A stretch of DNA of 64,000 nucleotides from Hymenobacter ruricola (GCF_015694525.1 NZ_JADQDM010000010.1:1-64000); one strand, 5' to 3'. Positions 24,982 through 33,887 are shown, numbered from the stretch's first letter. A program made the numbers and translations. Notes: generated from the sequence alone by a model not told the origin.

Positions 24982-26268
24982 TTAGAAGCCGCCGCGGAAC
25001 TTATAGGTCTGGGCCACTTTGTCGATGGCCACCACGTAGGCCGCGATGCGCATCGGAATCTTGTATTTCTGGCTCGTGGAGTACACTTTCTCGAAAGCGT
25101 CGGACATGATGCGGTCGGCGCGCTCGGTCACCATGTCGAGGCTCCACTTGAATCCCTGCTTGTTCTGCACCCACTCGAAGTATGACACCGTGACGCCGCC
25201 CGAGTTGGCCAGAATGTCCGGCACCACCATGATGCCCTTCTCGTTGATAATCGGGTCGGCCGAGGCTGAGGTGGGGCCGTTGGCGCCCTCCACGATGAGC
25301 TTGGCTTTGATGTTGTGGGCGTTGTGCTCGGTGATGACGTCTTCCACGGCGGCGGGCACCAGCACGTCCACGTCGGAAGTCAGCAGGTCGTTGGGGTCCA
25401 TCGGCGTGGCGCCGGTGAAGCCTTCGAGGCGGCCGTTGTGGGCGTTTTTATAGGCCACGGCTTCGTCGATGTTGATGCCGTTGTCGTTCCAGTAGGCGCC
25501 TGAGATGTCGGAAACCGCCTTAATCTTCACGCCCTGGGCGTGCAGCAAAATTGCGGCCCACGAGCCCACGTTGCCGAAGCCCTGCACCGCGGCCGATACT
25601 TCGGTGGGCTTGAGGTTTAGCTTTTTGAGGGCGGCCAGGGCCGACACCATCACGCCGCGGCCGGTGGCCTCGGTGCGGCCCAGCGAGCCGCCCATTACCA
25701 GCGGTTTGCCGGTCACCACGGCGGGCGAGGTCATGCCGTTGGTTTTCGAGAATTCGTCCATCAACCAAGCCATTTCGCGGGGGCCGGTGCCCATGTCGGG
25801 GGCCGGAATGTCGCGGTCGGGGCCGAAAATGTCTTTCAGGGCCAGCGTGTAGCCGCGGGTCATGCGCTCGATTTCGCCGGGGCTCATCGTGGTCGGGTCG
25901 CAGATGATGCCGCCTTTGGCGCCGCCGTAGGGGATGTCGACCACGGCGCACTTCCAGGTCATCCAGGCCGCGAGGGCCTTCACCTCGTCGAGGTGCACGT
26001 TTTTGTCGTAGCGGATGCCGCCTTTGCTGGGGCCGAGGATGGTGTTGTGAATCACGCGGTAGCCCTCGAACACGTGAATCTGGCCGTCGTCCATCGTCAC
26101 GGGGATGTTGACGATGACTTGCTTGTCGGGGGCTTTGAGAACGTTGTAGGTGGCTTCGTCAAGGCCGAGGATTTCAGCGGCGATGTTGAAGCGCGACATC
26201 ATCGACTCAAGCGGGTTTTCGCGGTCTACTAGCGGAGCGGGCTCTTTATACACGGTGTGGGCTGCCAT
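24982..26268 (-). CDS. gdhA: Glutamate dehydrogenase
   Basis: The 428-residue enzyme interconverts glutamate and 2-oxoglutarate plus ammonia. The catalytic lysine lies in 'PYGGAKGGI', the substrate site in 'GPSKGGIRYD' and the dinucleotide-binding fold in 'VQGFGNVGSWAA'; 'VEGANGPTSASAD' is a further signature. Length and composition fit the hexameric GluDH type of Bacteroidota. The start at 26268 (MAAHTVYKEP) is chosen over an earlier in-frame start inside a repeat. A TACCTTTG box lies 56 nt upstream. Confidence 0.96.
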   Translation of the reverse strand: MAAHTVYKEPAPLVDRENPLESMMSRFNIAAEILGLDEATYNVLKAPDKQVIVNIPVTMDDGQIHVFEGYRVIHNTILGPSKGGIRYDKNVHLDEVKALAAWMTWKCAVVDIPYGGAKGGIICDPTTMSPGEIERMTRGYTLALKDIFGPDRDIPAPDMGTGPREMAWLMDEFSKTNGMTSPAVVTGKPLVMGGSLGRTEATGRGVMVSALAALKKLNLKPTEVSAAVQGFGNVGSWAAILLHAQGVKIKAVSDISGAYWNDNGINIDEAVAYKNAHNGRLEGFTGATPMDPNDLLTSDVDVLVPAAVEDVITEHNAHNIKAKLIVEGANGPTSASADPIINEKGIMVVPDILANSGGVTVSYFEWVQNKQGFKWSLDMVTERADRIMSDAFEKVYSTSQKYKIPMRIAAYVVAIDKVAQTYKFRGGF

Positions 26269-26324
26269 TCGTGGGGGTTGGTTGAAGTGGTGTTGGGTGG
26301 GACTATGGGTACGGTTCAGGGCCG

Positions 26325-26332
26325 CAAAGGTA
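26325..26332 (-). promoter_or_regulatory. -7 box TACCTTTG upstream of gdhA
   Basis: An exact TAnnTTTG match lies 56 nt before the ATG, giving a 5' leader of about 50 nt. Confidence 0.4.
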
Positions 26333-26393
26333 TTGTTTTTGGCAAGACCGGAGATGAATTGGCTGCAAACGTTTGGGGAATGCCACAAACGTC

Positions 26394-26588
26394 TGTCATT
26401 GCGAGTGGAGCGCAGCGGAACGCGGCAATCCGTCCTGTTCAAACCCAGAGACGTCCTTTTACCAGAAATCCCCGGTACTGCGCAGTGCCGGGGATTTCTG
26501 GTTGAATTCATCACTTTCCAAGGCTGGTCGCTGAGAACAGGACAGATTGCTTCGTCGCCGCTTGATGCGCGGAATGCTCGCAATGACA
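26394..26588. repeat. Palindromic repeat, subfamily A (copy 2)
   Basis: It begins tgtcattgcgag and ends cgcaatgaca and shares ggctggtcgctgagaa with copy 1. It fills most of the gap between the gdhA start and the cdsA stop and ends 9 nt from cdsA. Confidence 0.88.
26461..26502. terminator. Long hairpin inside repeat A2, probable cdsA terminator
   Basis: accagaaatccccgg pairs with ccggggatttctggt, nearly perfect over 42 nt. It lacks a long T-run, so termination is less certain than in A1. Confidence 0.5.
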
Positions 26589-26597
26589 GGCGGTCCC

Positions 26598-27554
26598 CTA
26601 CCCCGCCAGCAGCTGCAGCAGCGCCAGCACCGGCAGCACCAGCAGAAACGCGTCGAACCTATCGAGCAGGCCGCCGTGGCCGGGCATGATGCTGCCCGAG
26701 TCCTTCACCCCCACGCTGCGCTTGAGCATGGACTCAGCCAGGTCACCCAGCGGCGCGAACACGGCCACCACGCCGGCCGCCACGAGGCGGTGCGTGAGCG
26801 GCAGGTCGGGCAGCATGAAACCGATGGCCCAGCCCACGATTAAAGTCATTAAAAAGCCGCCGGCCCAGCCCTCCCAGGTTTTGCCGGGCGAGATTTTGGG
26901 GGCCATTTTGTGCTTGCCGAAGGTTTTGCCGGCCGCGTAGGCGCCGATGTCAGAAGCCCAGATGAGGAAGAGCAGGGCGAAGATGCGACGGTAGTCGTAA
27001 CTATACTCATATTTACTTTCATCCTTAGAGAAAGCTATAAGATGAAGCATCGTCATAGGTAAGGTTATGTAGAGCAACCCAAAGACTGTTGTAGCAGCGT
27101 TGACGAAAGGCTGTTTAGCACTAGGCCAGTGCTTCATTTCGCGCACCAGCAGTACCAATGGCAACAATGTGCCACAGACAACAGAAGAAATTATCAGCAG
27201 ACCGAATGGGTTTGCATTCATGAAGTGAATACCGTCCTCCGTATCACCAGAAACAGGCGAAGTCAAGTAGCCTTCAGATGCGGTAATGAATAACAAAAGT
27301 CCTACTCCAATCCCCAACCACGTAGCCGGTGCGTAGCCGCCCGCCCGCATCATGCGGTAAAACTCCCACAGCATCACGGCCTGCACGAAGGCGAAAAACA
27401 ACCCGAACGTGAAGGGGCTGAACCAGACGCTGCCCAGCAGCAGCGCGGCCCCGATGACGCCCCAGATGACGCGCAGGCGCAGGTTGCTGGGGCCGGCTTT
27501 GGCGGCGGGGGTTTCAGCGGGAGTGGCGGGCAGCGGCGGCGTAGAGTCGGACAA
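26598..27554 (-). CDS. cdsA: Phosphatidate cytidylyltransferase (CDP-diglyceride synthase)
   Basis: The 318-residue integral membrane enzyme makes CDP-diacylglycerol for phospholipids. About eight membrane helices are visible, and the family signature is near the C-terminus: 'SMLKRSVGVKDSG' followed by 'PGHGGLLDRFD'. No ATG precedes the conserved region; TTG at 27554 is the assumed start because the frame closes with TGA in repeat B2 just upstream. A block of about 330 bp (26990-27330) is much more AT-rich than the rest of the gene. psd, in the same pathway, is two genes away. Confidence 0.95.
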   Translation of the reverse strand: MSDSTPPLPATPAETPAAKAGPSNLRLRVIWGVIGAALLLGSVWFSPFTFGLFFAFVQAVMLWEFYRMMRAGGYAPATWLGIGVGLLLFITASEGYLTSPVSGDTEDGIHFMNANPFGLLIISSVVCGTLLPLVLLVREMKHWPSAKQPFVNAATTVFGLLYITLPMTMLHLIAFSKDESKYEYSYDYRRIFALLFLIWASDIGAYAAGKTFGKHKMAPKISPGKTWEGWAGGFLMTLIVGWAIGFMLPDLPLTHRLVAAGVVAVFAPLGDLAESMLKRSVGVKDSGSIMPGHGGLLDRFDAFLLVLPVLALLQLLAG

Positions 27555-27584
27555 GTTGGGATGGGTAAAGAGACGGAAACCTGA

Positions 27585-27674
27585 CCGTCATGCAGAGCGC
27601 AGCGAAGCATCTCGCGTGCAATAGTAAATAATAGTTGTAGCACGCGAGATGCTTCGCTGCGCTCTGCATGACGG
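27585..27674. repeat. Palindromic repeat, subfamily B (copy 2)
   Basis: ccgtcatgcagagcgcagcg faces cgctgcgctctgcatgacgg, with additional pairing cacgcgagatg / catctcgcgtg. It is almost a perfect hairpin. It lies between the cdsA start and the CPBP protease stop. Confidence 0.93.
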
Positions 27675-27690
27675 ACTTTTGATTGTTGGG

Positions 27691-28677
27691 TTATGCTGAC
27701 GGTTCGTTTCGGTGCACCGCCACGCCTTGGCTGCTCAGCGTGAGCATGGCACTGGGGGCGGCCGGGGCCGTCATGCGCTGGTGCAGGAAATACAGCAGCC
27801 CGGCCGAGAGCAGCGCCGAGGGCAGCACCAGCGTCCAGGGCAGGGGCTCGGTGGCGTCAGGGTCGAAGCCCCAGCCGAACTGCCCGTGCTGCGTGAGGTA
27901 GAGAATGACGAGCTGAAAGGCGTTTTGGGTGAAGTGGGCGGCCATGCTCACCAGAATGTTGCCGCTCCAGAGGTAGAGGTAGCCCAGCACCAGCCCCAGC
28001 ACGAAGCGCGGCACAAACCCAAAAAACTGCAGGTGAATGGCCGAAAAAATGGCCGCCGCCAGCCACACGCCCACGTGCGGCGAAAACCAGCGCACCAGAT
28101 TTTTCTGAATCACGCCCCGAAACATAAGTTCCTCGCCGATGGCCGGCACCAGCGCCACCACCACCAAGGCCACCACCAACCGCCCCGCCGACGTCAGCCG
28201 CGTGAGAAACGTGGTGAGGCCCTGGGCCCGGTCTTCGCTGGCCCGCGCCCACTCCTCAAAGCCATGCAGCGCGCCGGGGAAATGCGCCCCCGCGTTCCAG
28301 GCAATGAGCGTGGACATGAACGGCAGGATGACGATGATAAGCGCCGCCGCCGCCAGCAGCCACCAGCCCGCGCCCAGCCGCCGCGGGTTGAAATACTCGG
28401 CCCACCGATACCCCAAGGCCGAGGCCAGCGCCAGCGCCCCGCCCGCGCAGGCACAAAACAGGAGCACGCCCTGGTAGGTCATCAGCAGCGGCCAGGCCTG
28501 CGGGTAGGCCTTGGGGTTCAGCATGGCGTTACCGGCCTCCACTCCCGAGGTGTGGAAGACGCCCTGCGCCAGGGCATAAAACACGGCCAGCCCCACGCAG
28601 GCGCCGGCCACCAGAAACACAAGCAGCATGAGTATCTGCAGGCCGGGGTGCAGGGTGCGGGGCAGGAAACCTTTCAT
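27691..28677 (-). CDS. CPBP-family intramembrane metalloprotease
   Basis: The 328-residue membrane protein has about eight helices. The three CPBP/Abi motifs are present: 'GEELMFRG' (EExxxR), 'FSAIHLQFFGF' (FxxxH) and 'HFTQNAF' (HxxxN/B). These residues bind zinc in the Rce1/CPBP family, which cleaves substrates within the membrane; bacterial substrates are mostly unknown. ATGs at 28689 and 28677 are possible, and the second is preferred. Confidence 0.88.
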   Translation of the reverse strand: MKGFLPRTLHPGLQILMLLVFLVAGACVGLAVFYALAQGVFHTSGVEAGNAMLNPKAYPQAWPLLMTYQGVLLFCACAGGALALASALGYRWAEYFNPRRLGAGWWLLAAAALIIVILPFMSTLIAWNAGAHFPGALHGFEEWARASEDRAQGLTTFLTRLTSAGRLVVALVVVALVPAIGEELMFRGVIQKNLVRWFSPHVGVWLAAAIFSAIHLQFFGFVPRFVLGLVLGYLYLWSGNILVSMAAHFTQNAFQLVILYLTQHGQFGWGFDPDATEPLPWTLVLPSALLSAGLLYFLHQRMTAPAAPSAMLTLSSQGVAVHRNEPSA

Positions 28678-28741
28678 AGCGGGGTGCAAGTTGCAGAAGG
28701 CGTAAATTTACCGCAGTTTTTAACTTAGGCTCCGCTTGGTT

Positions 28742-28855
28742 CCGTCTGTCATCCTGAGCGCAGCGAAGGACCTTGTTACCCAAGAAACGCTTTTGGCGAT
28801 TGATTTCGACACCAAACGTGATAAGGTCCTTCGCTGCGCTCAGGATGACAGACGG
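28742..28855. repeat. Palindromic repeat, subfamily C (copy 1)
   Basis: ccgtctgtcatcctgagcgc faces gcgctcaggatgacagacgg, with inner pairing agcgaaggacctt / aaggtccttcgct. It ends 9 nt before the dus ATG, so it lies in that gene's leader or promoter. Confidence 0.93.
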
Positions 28856-28864
28856 GATTGAACG

Positions 28865-29887
28865 ATGCAGTATCCTACAATTTCACCTATCCCCGTGGTC
28901 AACATCGGTCCCAACATCTCCCTCCCCGACTTCCCGCTCCTGCTCGCGCCCATGGAGGACGTGAGCGACCCGCCCTTCCGCGCCGTGTGCAAGGCCAACG
29001 GGGCCGATTTGATGTACACCGAGTTCATTTCCTCGGAAGGCCTGATTCGGGCCGCTGCCAAGAGCCGCAAGAAGCTCGACGTGTTCGACTACGAGCGGCC
29101 CATCGGCATTCAGCTCTTCGGCTCCGATGTGGAAACGATGGGCGAGTGCGCGGCCATCAGCACCGAGGCCGGGCCCGACCTGATTGACATCAACTACGGC
29201 TGCCCGGTGAAGCAGGTGGCCTGCCGCGGCGCCGGCGCGGCTCTGCTCCAGGACATCCCCAAGATGGTGGCCATGACCGCCGCCGTGGTCAAAAGCACCC
29301 ACCTGCCCGTGACCGTGAAAACCCGCCTGGGCTGGGACGAGGGCACCAAAAACGTGGAAGAAGTAGCCGAGCGCCTGCAGGACGTGGGCATTCAGGCCCT
29401 CACGGTGCACGGCCGCACCCGCGCCCAGCTCTACAAGGGCGAGGCCGACTGGCGCCTCATTGCCAGCATCAAAAACAACCCGCGCATCAAGATTCCCATT
29501 TTCGGCAACGGCGACATCACTTCGCCCGAAAAGGCGCTGGAATATAAAAACCGCTACGGCGTGGACGGCGTGATGATAGGCCGGGCCAGCATCGGCTACC
29601 CCTGGATTTTTAGGGAGGTGAAGCATTACGTGGCTACTGGTGAACTGCTGGCCCCGCCCACCCTGGAAGAGCGGGTGGCCATGTGCCAGATGCACTTCGA
29701 CCGCAGCGTGGAATGGAAGGGCCCAAAAGTGGGCGTGTTTGAGATGCGCCGGCACTACGCCCAGTACTTCCGCGGCTTGGAAGGTGCCAAAGCCTGGCGC
29801 ACCCGTTTGGTAGACGCCGAAACGCCCGCCGCGGTGCTGGAGATTCTGCAGGAGATTGCCAGCAGCGACGCCGTGCTGGTGGGGTAA
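28865..29887 (+). CDS. dusB: tRNA-dihydrouridine synthase
   Basis: The 340-residue flavoenzyme reduces uridines in the D-loop of tRNA. The TIM-barrel features of DUS proteins are present: 'LLAPMEDVSDPPFR', the catalytic Cys in 'INYGCPVKQVACRGAGAALL', 'VTVKTRLGWD', 'LTVHGRTRAQLYKG', 'GNGDI' and 'MIGRASIGYPWIF'. The C-terminal helical domain 'MRRHYAQYFRGLEGAKAWR' fits the DusB branch. It is a stand-alone gene between palindromic repeats C1 and D1. Confidence 0.94.
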   Translation: MQYPTISPIPVVNIGPNISLPDFPLLLAPMEDVSDPPFRAVCKANGADLMYTEFISSEGLIRAAAKSRKKLDVFDYERPIGIQLFGSDVETMGECAAISTEAGPDLIDINYGCPVKQVACRGAGAALLQDIPKMVAMTAAVVKSTHLPVTVKTRLGWDEGTKNVEEVAERLQDVGIQALTVHGRTRAQLYKGEADWRLIASIKNNPRIKIPIFGNGDITSPEKALEYKNRYGVDGVMIGRASIGYPWIFREVKHYVATGELLAPPTLEERVAMCQMHFDRSVEWKGPKVGVFEMRRHYAQYFRGLEGAKAWRTRLVDAETPAAVLEILQEIASSDAVLVG

Positions 29888-29902
29888 CCTGCGCACGTAA
29901 CC

Positions 29903-29996
29903 GAACGTCATGTCGAGCTGGTCGAGACATCTCGCGTGCCAGAGTAACTGATTACTGCTGCACGCGAGATGTCTCGACCAGCTCGACATGACGTTC
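29903..29996. repeat. Palindromic repeat, subfamily D (copy 1)
   Basis: gaacgtcatgtcgagctggt faces accagctcgacatgacgttc, with inner pairing cgagacatctcgcgtg / cacgcgagatgtctcg. The stem is about 38 bp and almost perfect. It starts 15 nt after the dus stop. Confidence 0.95.
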
Positions 29997-30020
29997 TTTA
30001 TTTTCTCTTGTTATTTCTGA

Positions 30021-31226
30021 ATGATTCCGATTTACGAAAAGAAAACCCGCATCAAAATCCTGGTGGCGGTGCTGGCCCTGCTCATCGGGGCGGCCACTGT
30101 GGTGTACACCAACCTGCTGGTGCAGCGCGTGTCGGAGCGGGAGCAGCAGCAGATTCAGCTCTACGCCAAGGCGCAGGAATACATTGCCAATTCGGAGCTG
30201 GACACCAACCCCTTCGTCTTCGACCAGATTATCAACGGCAACACCACCATCCCGGTCATTCTCAGCAGCGACGGCAAGGACGTCATCGCGGCCAAAAACA
30301 TCGACATGGCGCGGCACCTGTCGCTGTCCGACTCCATGGCCTACCTGCAAACCGAGCTGGCGCTGATGAAAACCAAGCACCCGCCCATCGTGGTGAAATT
30401 TGGCGGCGGGCAGGTGAACTACATTTTCTACCGCGACTCGCAGCTGCTGCGGCAGCTGCGCACCTACCCGCTGGTGCAGTTGGTGGTGATTGGCTGCCTG
30501 GCCGTCATTGCCTACTTCGCGTTCAGCTCCTCGCGCCGGGCCGAGCAAAACCGCGTGTGGGTGGGCCTGGCCAAGGAAACCGCCCACCAGTTGGGCACGC
30601 CGCTCAGCAGCCTGGTGGGCTGGCAAAACTACCTGCGCGACTCCGACCGCTTCAAGGATGAGCCCATTGTGGAGGAGCTGGGCAAGGACATCCGCCGCCT
30701 CGAAATCATCACCGAGCGGTTCAGCAACATCGGCTCGGTGCCGGTGCTGAAGGACGAAAACCTGCTTCATACCACCCGCAACGCCATCGAATACCTGCAA
30801 AGCCGGGTGTCGAAAAAGGTCATCTTCAAGATTGAAACCGACCTGCCGCTGGACACGCCCGCCCGCATCAACGTGCCCCTGTTCGACTGGGTCATCGAGA
30901 ACATCTGCAAAAACGCGGTGGACGCCATGGACGGCCGCGGCTCCATCACGCTGCACCTGCGGCGGGTGCGCACGCGCCGCACCTGGTACCGGCGCGGCGC
31001 CCCGCCCCGCCAGGTCGCCGTCGACATTACGGACACGGGCAAGGGCATTCCCAAAAACAAGCTGGACAGCGTGTTCATGCCCGGCTTCACCACCAAAAAG
31101 CGCGGCTGGGGCCTGGGCCTGGCCCTGGCCAAGCGCATCATCGAGAACTACCACGAGGGCCGGCTCTTCGTGAAATGGAGCGAAATGGGCCGCGGCACCA
31201 CCTTCCGCGTGGTGCTGAACCAGTAA
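30021..31226 (+). CDS. Membrane sensor histidine kinase
   Basis: The 401-residue protein has one membrane helix at about 13-33, an extracytoplasmic sensing domain of about 120 residues and a second helix at about 157-177. The phosphoacceptor His lies in 'AKETAHQLGTPLSSLVGW', a variant H-box common in Bacteroidota. The ATPase domain shows 'NICKNAVDAM' (N-box), 'DTGKGIP' (G1) and 'RGWGLGLALAKRI' (G2). No response regulator is adjacent, so its partner is elsewhere. Confidence 0.92.
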   Translation: MIPIYEKKTRIKILVAVLALLIGAATVVYTNLLVQRVSEREQQQIQLYAKAQEYIANSELDTNPFVFDQIINGNTTIPVILSSDGKDVIAAKNIDMARHLSLSDSMAYLQTELALMKTKHPPIVVKFGGGQVNYIFYRDSQLLRQLRTYPLVQLVVIGCLAVIAYFAFSSSRRAEQNRVWVGLAKETAHQLGTPLSSLVGWQNYLRDSDRFKDEPIVEELGKDIRRLEIITERFSNIGSVPVLKDENLLHTTRNAIEYLQSRVSKKVIFKIETDLPLDTPARINVPLFDWVIENICKNAVDAMDGRGSITLHLRRVRTRRTWYRRGAPPRQVAVDITDTGKGIPKNKLDSVFMPGFTTKKRGWGLGLALAKRIIENYHEGRLFVKWSEMGRGTTFRVVLNQ

Positions 31227-31236
31227 TTGGGTAGCC

Positions 31237-31293
31237 GTGAGCAAAAGAGCTTCATGCTTCGACTTGCGCTCTGCATGACGTTCTTTTGCTCAC
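31237..31293. repeat. Shortened palindromic repeat of the B type
   Basis: The outer arms gtgagcaaaaga / tcttttgctcac flank a collapsed B core (cttcatgc, gcgctctgcatgacg). It looks like a B copy with one arm mostly deleted, in the gap between the kinase and methyltransferase genes. Confidence 0.65.
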
Positions 31294-31314
31294 TGTCCGC
31301 TGATAACTGAACCC

Positions 31315-32049
31315 ATGAAAGCTTTTCGCTACGGGATTGATGCCTTGCCGGTCATTGGCAATTTGGCGCTGGCAGGGGCGTTTTGCCTGCTGCTTCATGC
31401 TTTTACCCACGGCACTATTCGTTTCAGCACCATTGAGCTGGAGCTGGGCGCTACCTTCCTGTTTATGGGAATTTCCTTTGCCACCTCGGCCGTGCTGATG
31501 CTGCTGTACGGCGGGCGGGGCAAGCTGGCGCACCGCGACCGGTTGCTGGCGCTGGTGCCTTGGCGCGGCCACGAGCAGGTGCTTGACGTGGGCACCGGCC
31601 GGGGCCTGCTGCTGGTGGGCGCCGCCCAGCGCGCGCCCATGGGCCACGTCACGGGCATCGATATCTGGAACGCGGCAGACTTATCGGGCAATTCGATAGA
31701 AAATGCCTATGCCAATGCCGAAGCCGAAGGCGTGCGCAGCCGCACCCATATCCTCAACGCCGACGCCCGCGCAATGCCTTTTGCCGATGCCAGTTTCGAC
31801 GTGGTGCTGAGCAACCTGTGCCTGCACAACATCCCCGACCTGGCCGGCCGGCGCCGGGCCTGCCAGGAAATAGCGCGGGTGCTGCGGCCCGGCGGCACGG
31901 CGGTATTGTCCGATTTTCGCACTACCGGCGAATGCCGTCGCACGCTGGAAGAACTGGGCTGGCCAATAGAGCAGCGCGGGCCGCACCTGCTCACCACCTT
32001 TCCACCGCTCACCACGCTGGTGCTACGCCGGCCAGCTAGCGGTTCGTGA
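31315..32049 (+). CDS. Membrane-anchored class I SAM-dependent methyltransferase
   Basis: The 244-residue product has two N-terminal membrane helices (about 10-32 and 43-65), then a methyltransferase domain with 'VLDVGTGRGLLLVGAA' (SAM motif I), 'DARAMPFADASFDVVLSNLC' and 'EIARVLRPGGTAVLSDF'. The fold is of the UbiE/Methyltransf_11 type; the substrate is not evident, and the helices suggest a lipid or membrane quinone. Its last 14 bp overlap the convergent AttH-like gene. Confidence 0.88.
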   Translation: MKAFRYGIDALPVIGNLALAGAFCLLLHAFTHGTIRFSTIELELGATFLFMGISFATSAVLMLLYGGRGKLAHRDRLLALVPWRGHEQVLDVGTGRGLLLVGAAQRAPMGHVTGIDIWNAADLSGNSIENAYANAEAEGVRSRTHILNADARAMPFADASFDVVLSNLCLHNIPDLAGRRRACQEIARVLRPGGTAVLSDFRTTGECRRTLEELGWPIEQRGPHLLTTFPPLTTLVLRRPASGS

Positions 32050-33091
32050 TTTCCACGTAGGCGTTGCCCGTCACGGGCCGGCCGTGGTGGGTGCCGGTCA
32101 CGCGGCACATGCCTTCCCAGTAGCGCAGGTTCAGCACTTTGAAGACGCGCAGGTTCAGCTCCTGGTTGGGCACCAGGGGCGTCACGGTGAGGTCGTAGCC
32201 TTTGGCGGGCACGGTGAGGTGCCAGGTGGCGGGGTACTTTTTCTTCGAGACGGGGCTGGTCCAGTACGTGACGGGCTCCAGGTGAAAGTCGGTTTCGGCG
32301 AGGTGCAGGTTTTCGCCTTTCTCGCCAAAGTGCGAGCCGCCGCCGATGTGCTGGTCGGTTTTGGTGTCGTGCACGGTGTAGAGCATCAGTTCCTCCCGGG
32401 GCTCGTCGAGTTGCAGGCTGAGCCAGTCCCAGGCCACGTTTTTCTTGTTCACGCCGCCGCAGTTCCACTGCCGGTCGTACCACAGCTCGCCGGTCACCTG
32501 GTGGGTTTGGCCGCCCACTTCGATGGTGCCGGTGGCCGCGAGGCGTGGGTAGCTGTAGTAGCCGGCCTGGGCCACGGCGCCGTACTGTTCGTAGCCGGTG
32601 CCGCCGTGCAACAGCACGGGCTTGGCCGGCATGGTGCTCAGGTTGATGGCCTGGCCGGCGTGGGCGGCCATGCGGGCGCGCAGCTGGTAGGTGCCCTCCT
32701 GGCCGGTGAGGGTCCAGGTTTCGGCGGCTTTGGGCTGGGTGAGGCTGATGGGCAGGGCGGCGGTGAGGGGCTGAGCCAGCTTGCCGAGGTAGTAGTCGTA
32801 GCGAAACTGCTGGGTTTGCGGGTCGGTGAGGGCGAAGTGCACCATTTGGTAGTCCTGCTTGCCGTCGGGGTTGAAGTGGAAGAAAACGTACTCCACGCCG
32901 AAGGTCTGGCCGGTGGCCACGTCCTTGAGGTGGCCGGTGAAATACCACCACTCCAACGAGTTGTTGACGTGGGGCGCCTCTTCCTGGGGCAGCTGGGCCC
33001 GGCCGGGAAACCGGTCGTTTTTGGTGGTGGGCTTGAGGATGGAACAGGCGGTGGCAACCGTCAGCAGCAGGGCGAAACGCAGGAATCTCAT
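32036..33091 (-). CDS. AttH/CrtC-like lipocalin-type lipoprotein
   Basis: The 351-residue product starts with a lipoprotein signal (ALLLTVATAC). Family marks are 'SLEWWYFTGHL' near the N-terminus, 'GELWYDRQWN' with 'AWDWLSLQL' in the middle, and 'YWEGMCRVTGTHHGRPVTGNAYVE' split across the end. This pattern is that of the AttH/CrtC (hydroxyneurosporene synthase-like) family, two lipocalin-like barrels; most bacterial lipoprotein members have no proven substrate. Carotenoid hydration is possible but not supported by neighbours. Confidence 0.85.
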   Translation of the reverse strand: MRFLRFALLLTVATACSILKPTTKNDRFPGRAQLPQEEAPHVNNSLEWWYFTGHLKDVATGQTFGVEYVFFHFNPDGKQDYQMVHFALTDPQTQQFRYDYYLGKLAQPLTAALPISLTQPKAAETWTLTGQEGTYQLRARMAAHAGQAINLSTMPAKPVLLHGGTGYEQYGAVAQAGYYSYPRLAATGTIEVGGQTHQVTGELWYDRQWNCGGVNKKNVAWDWLSLQLDEPREELMLYTVHDTKTDQHIGGGSHFGEKGENLHLAETDFHLEPVTYWTSPVSKKKYPATWHLTVPAKGYDLTVTPLVPNQELNLRVFKVLNLRYWEGMCRVTGTHHGRPVTGNAYVEITNR

Positions 33092-33157
33092 ACCCTGCCA
33101 CAAGGTTTTTTGGGGCCGAAAGGTTTGGTCGGCACTGGGTTTCGCTGTTGTTCGCAG

Positions 33158-33862
33158 CTAACTGCGTGGCGGTTTCACCGGCCTTTTCGGCAGGTAGGGC
33201 TTGCCCATTATCCGCCCCCGCCCTTCCACGGATTGCAACGTGATGTGGACTTCAATGGGCTGGGGCGCGCGCAGGTTCACGCGCACTTCCTGCGCTTTGA
33301 ACTCAAACGGCTGGCCTTGCACGCGCAGCGTGAGGGTACCGGCCTGCACCGGCGGCCACTGCGCTCCCAGCACCAGTTCGAAGCGGCCGGCCTCGTCGGT
33401 AGTGGCCCCGTACTGGGTGTCATTGATAAAAAGGAACATGCCCCGCACCGGCCGCCCATTCTCGCCATCCGTCACTTGCCCCCGGATAATGAGTTGCTTG
33501 TGCGCCGCCGGGTCGGCCGCCGCCAGCGCGGGCGGGGCGGGGGGCACCTGTGGGGTGTCGGCGGCGCTGGCCGCCAGCGGGTGCCAGCCCAGCAGCGCCA
33601 GTCCGGCCACCAACCAGCGTCGCCAGCGGCTACCACTTGCACCGGGCGCAGCCGCCACCTGCGAGGTGTGCGCCACGATGCACACCGGCGCGCAGCCGCG
33701 CGGCGCCGAGAGGAAAGCCAGGATTTCGGCCTCACTCAAGCGAGTGAAATCCACCACTTCGGTGGCGCACGCGGCGCAGTGCCGGCCCTGGGCGGTGGGC
33801 GTCATCGTGGCCCAGCTTTCGGAGCAGGGGCGCGGAATGGATATAAGAGAGTGAACGGCCAT
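33158..33862 (-). CDS. Membrane protein: Cys-rich N-terminal head plus CarboxypepD_reg-like domain
   Basis: The 234-residue product has a cytoplasmic-looking head with 'IPRPCSESWATMTPT' and 'GRHCAACATEVVDFT', one membrane helix (about 80-100) and a C-terminal carboxypeptidase-regulatory-like beta domain ('IIRGQVTDGENGRPVRG', 'DEAGRFEL'). The Cys spacing CxxxW...GRxCxxC...VDF suggests a metal site. The next gene upstream is a paralogue with the same order. A TAATTTAG box lies 4 nt before the ATG. Function unknown. Confidence 0.78.
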   Translation of the reverse strand: MAVHSLISIPRPCSESWATMTPTAQGRHCAACATEVVDFTRLSEAEILAFLSAPRGCAPVCIVAHTSQVAAAPGASGSRWRRWLVAGLALLGWHPLAASAADTPQVPPAPPALAAADPAAHKQLIIRGQVTDGENGRPVRGMFLFINDTQYGATTDEAGRFELVLGAQWPPVQAGTLTLRVQGQPFEFKAQEVRVNLRAPQPIEVHITLQSVEGRGRIMGKPYLPKRPVKPPRS

Positions 33863-33887
33863 GTGTCTAAATTAGCTTCTTTAGGGT

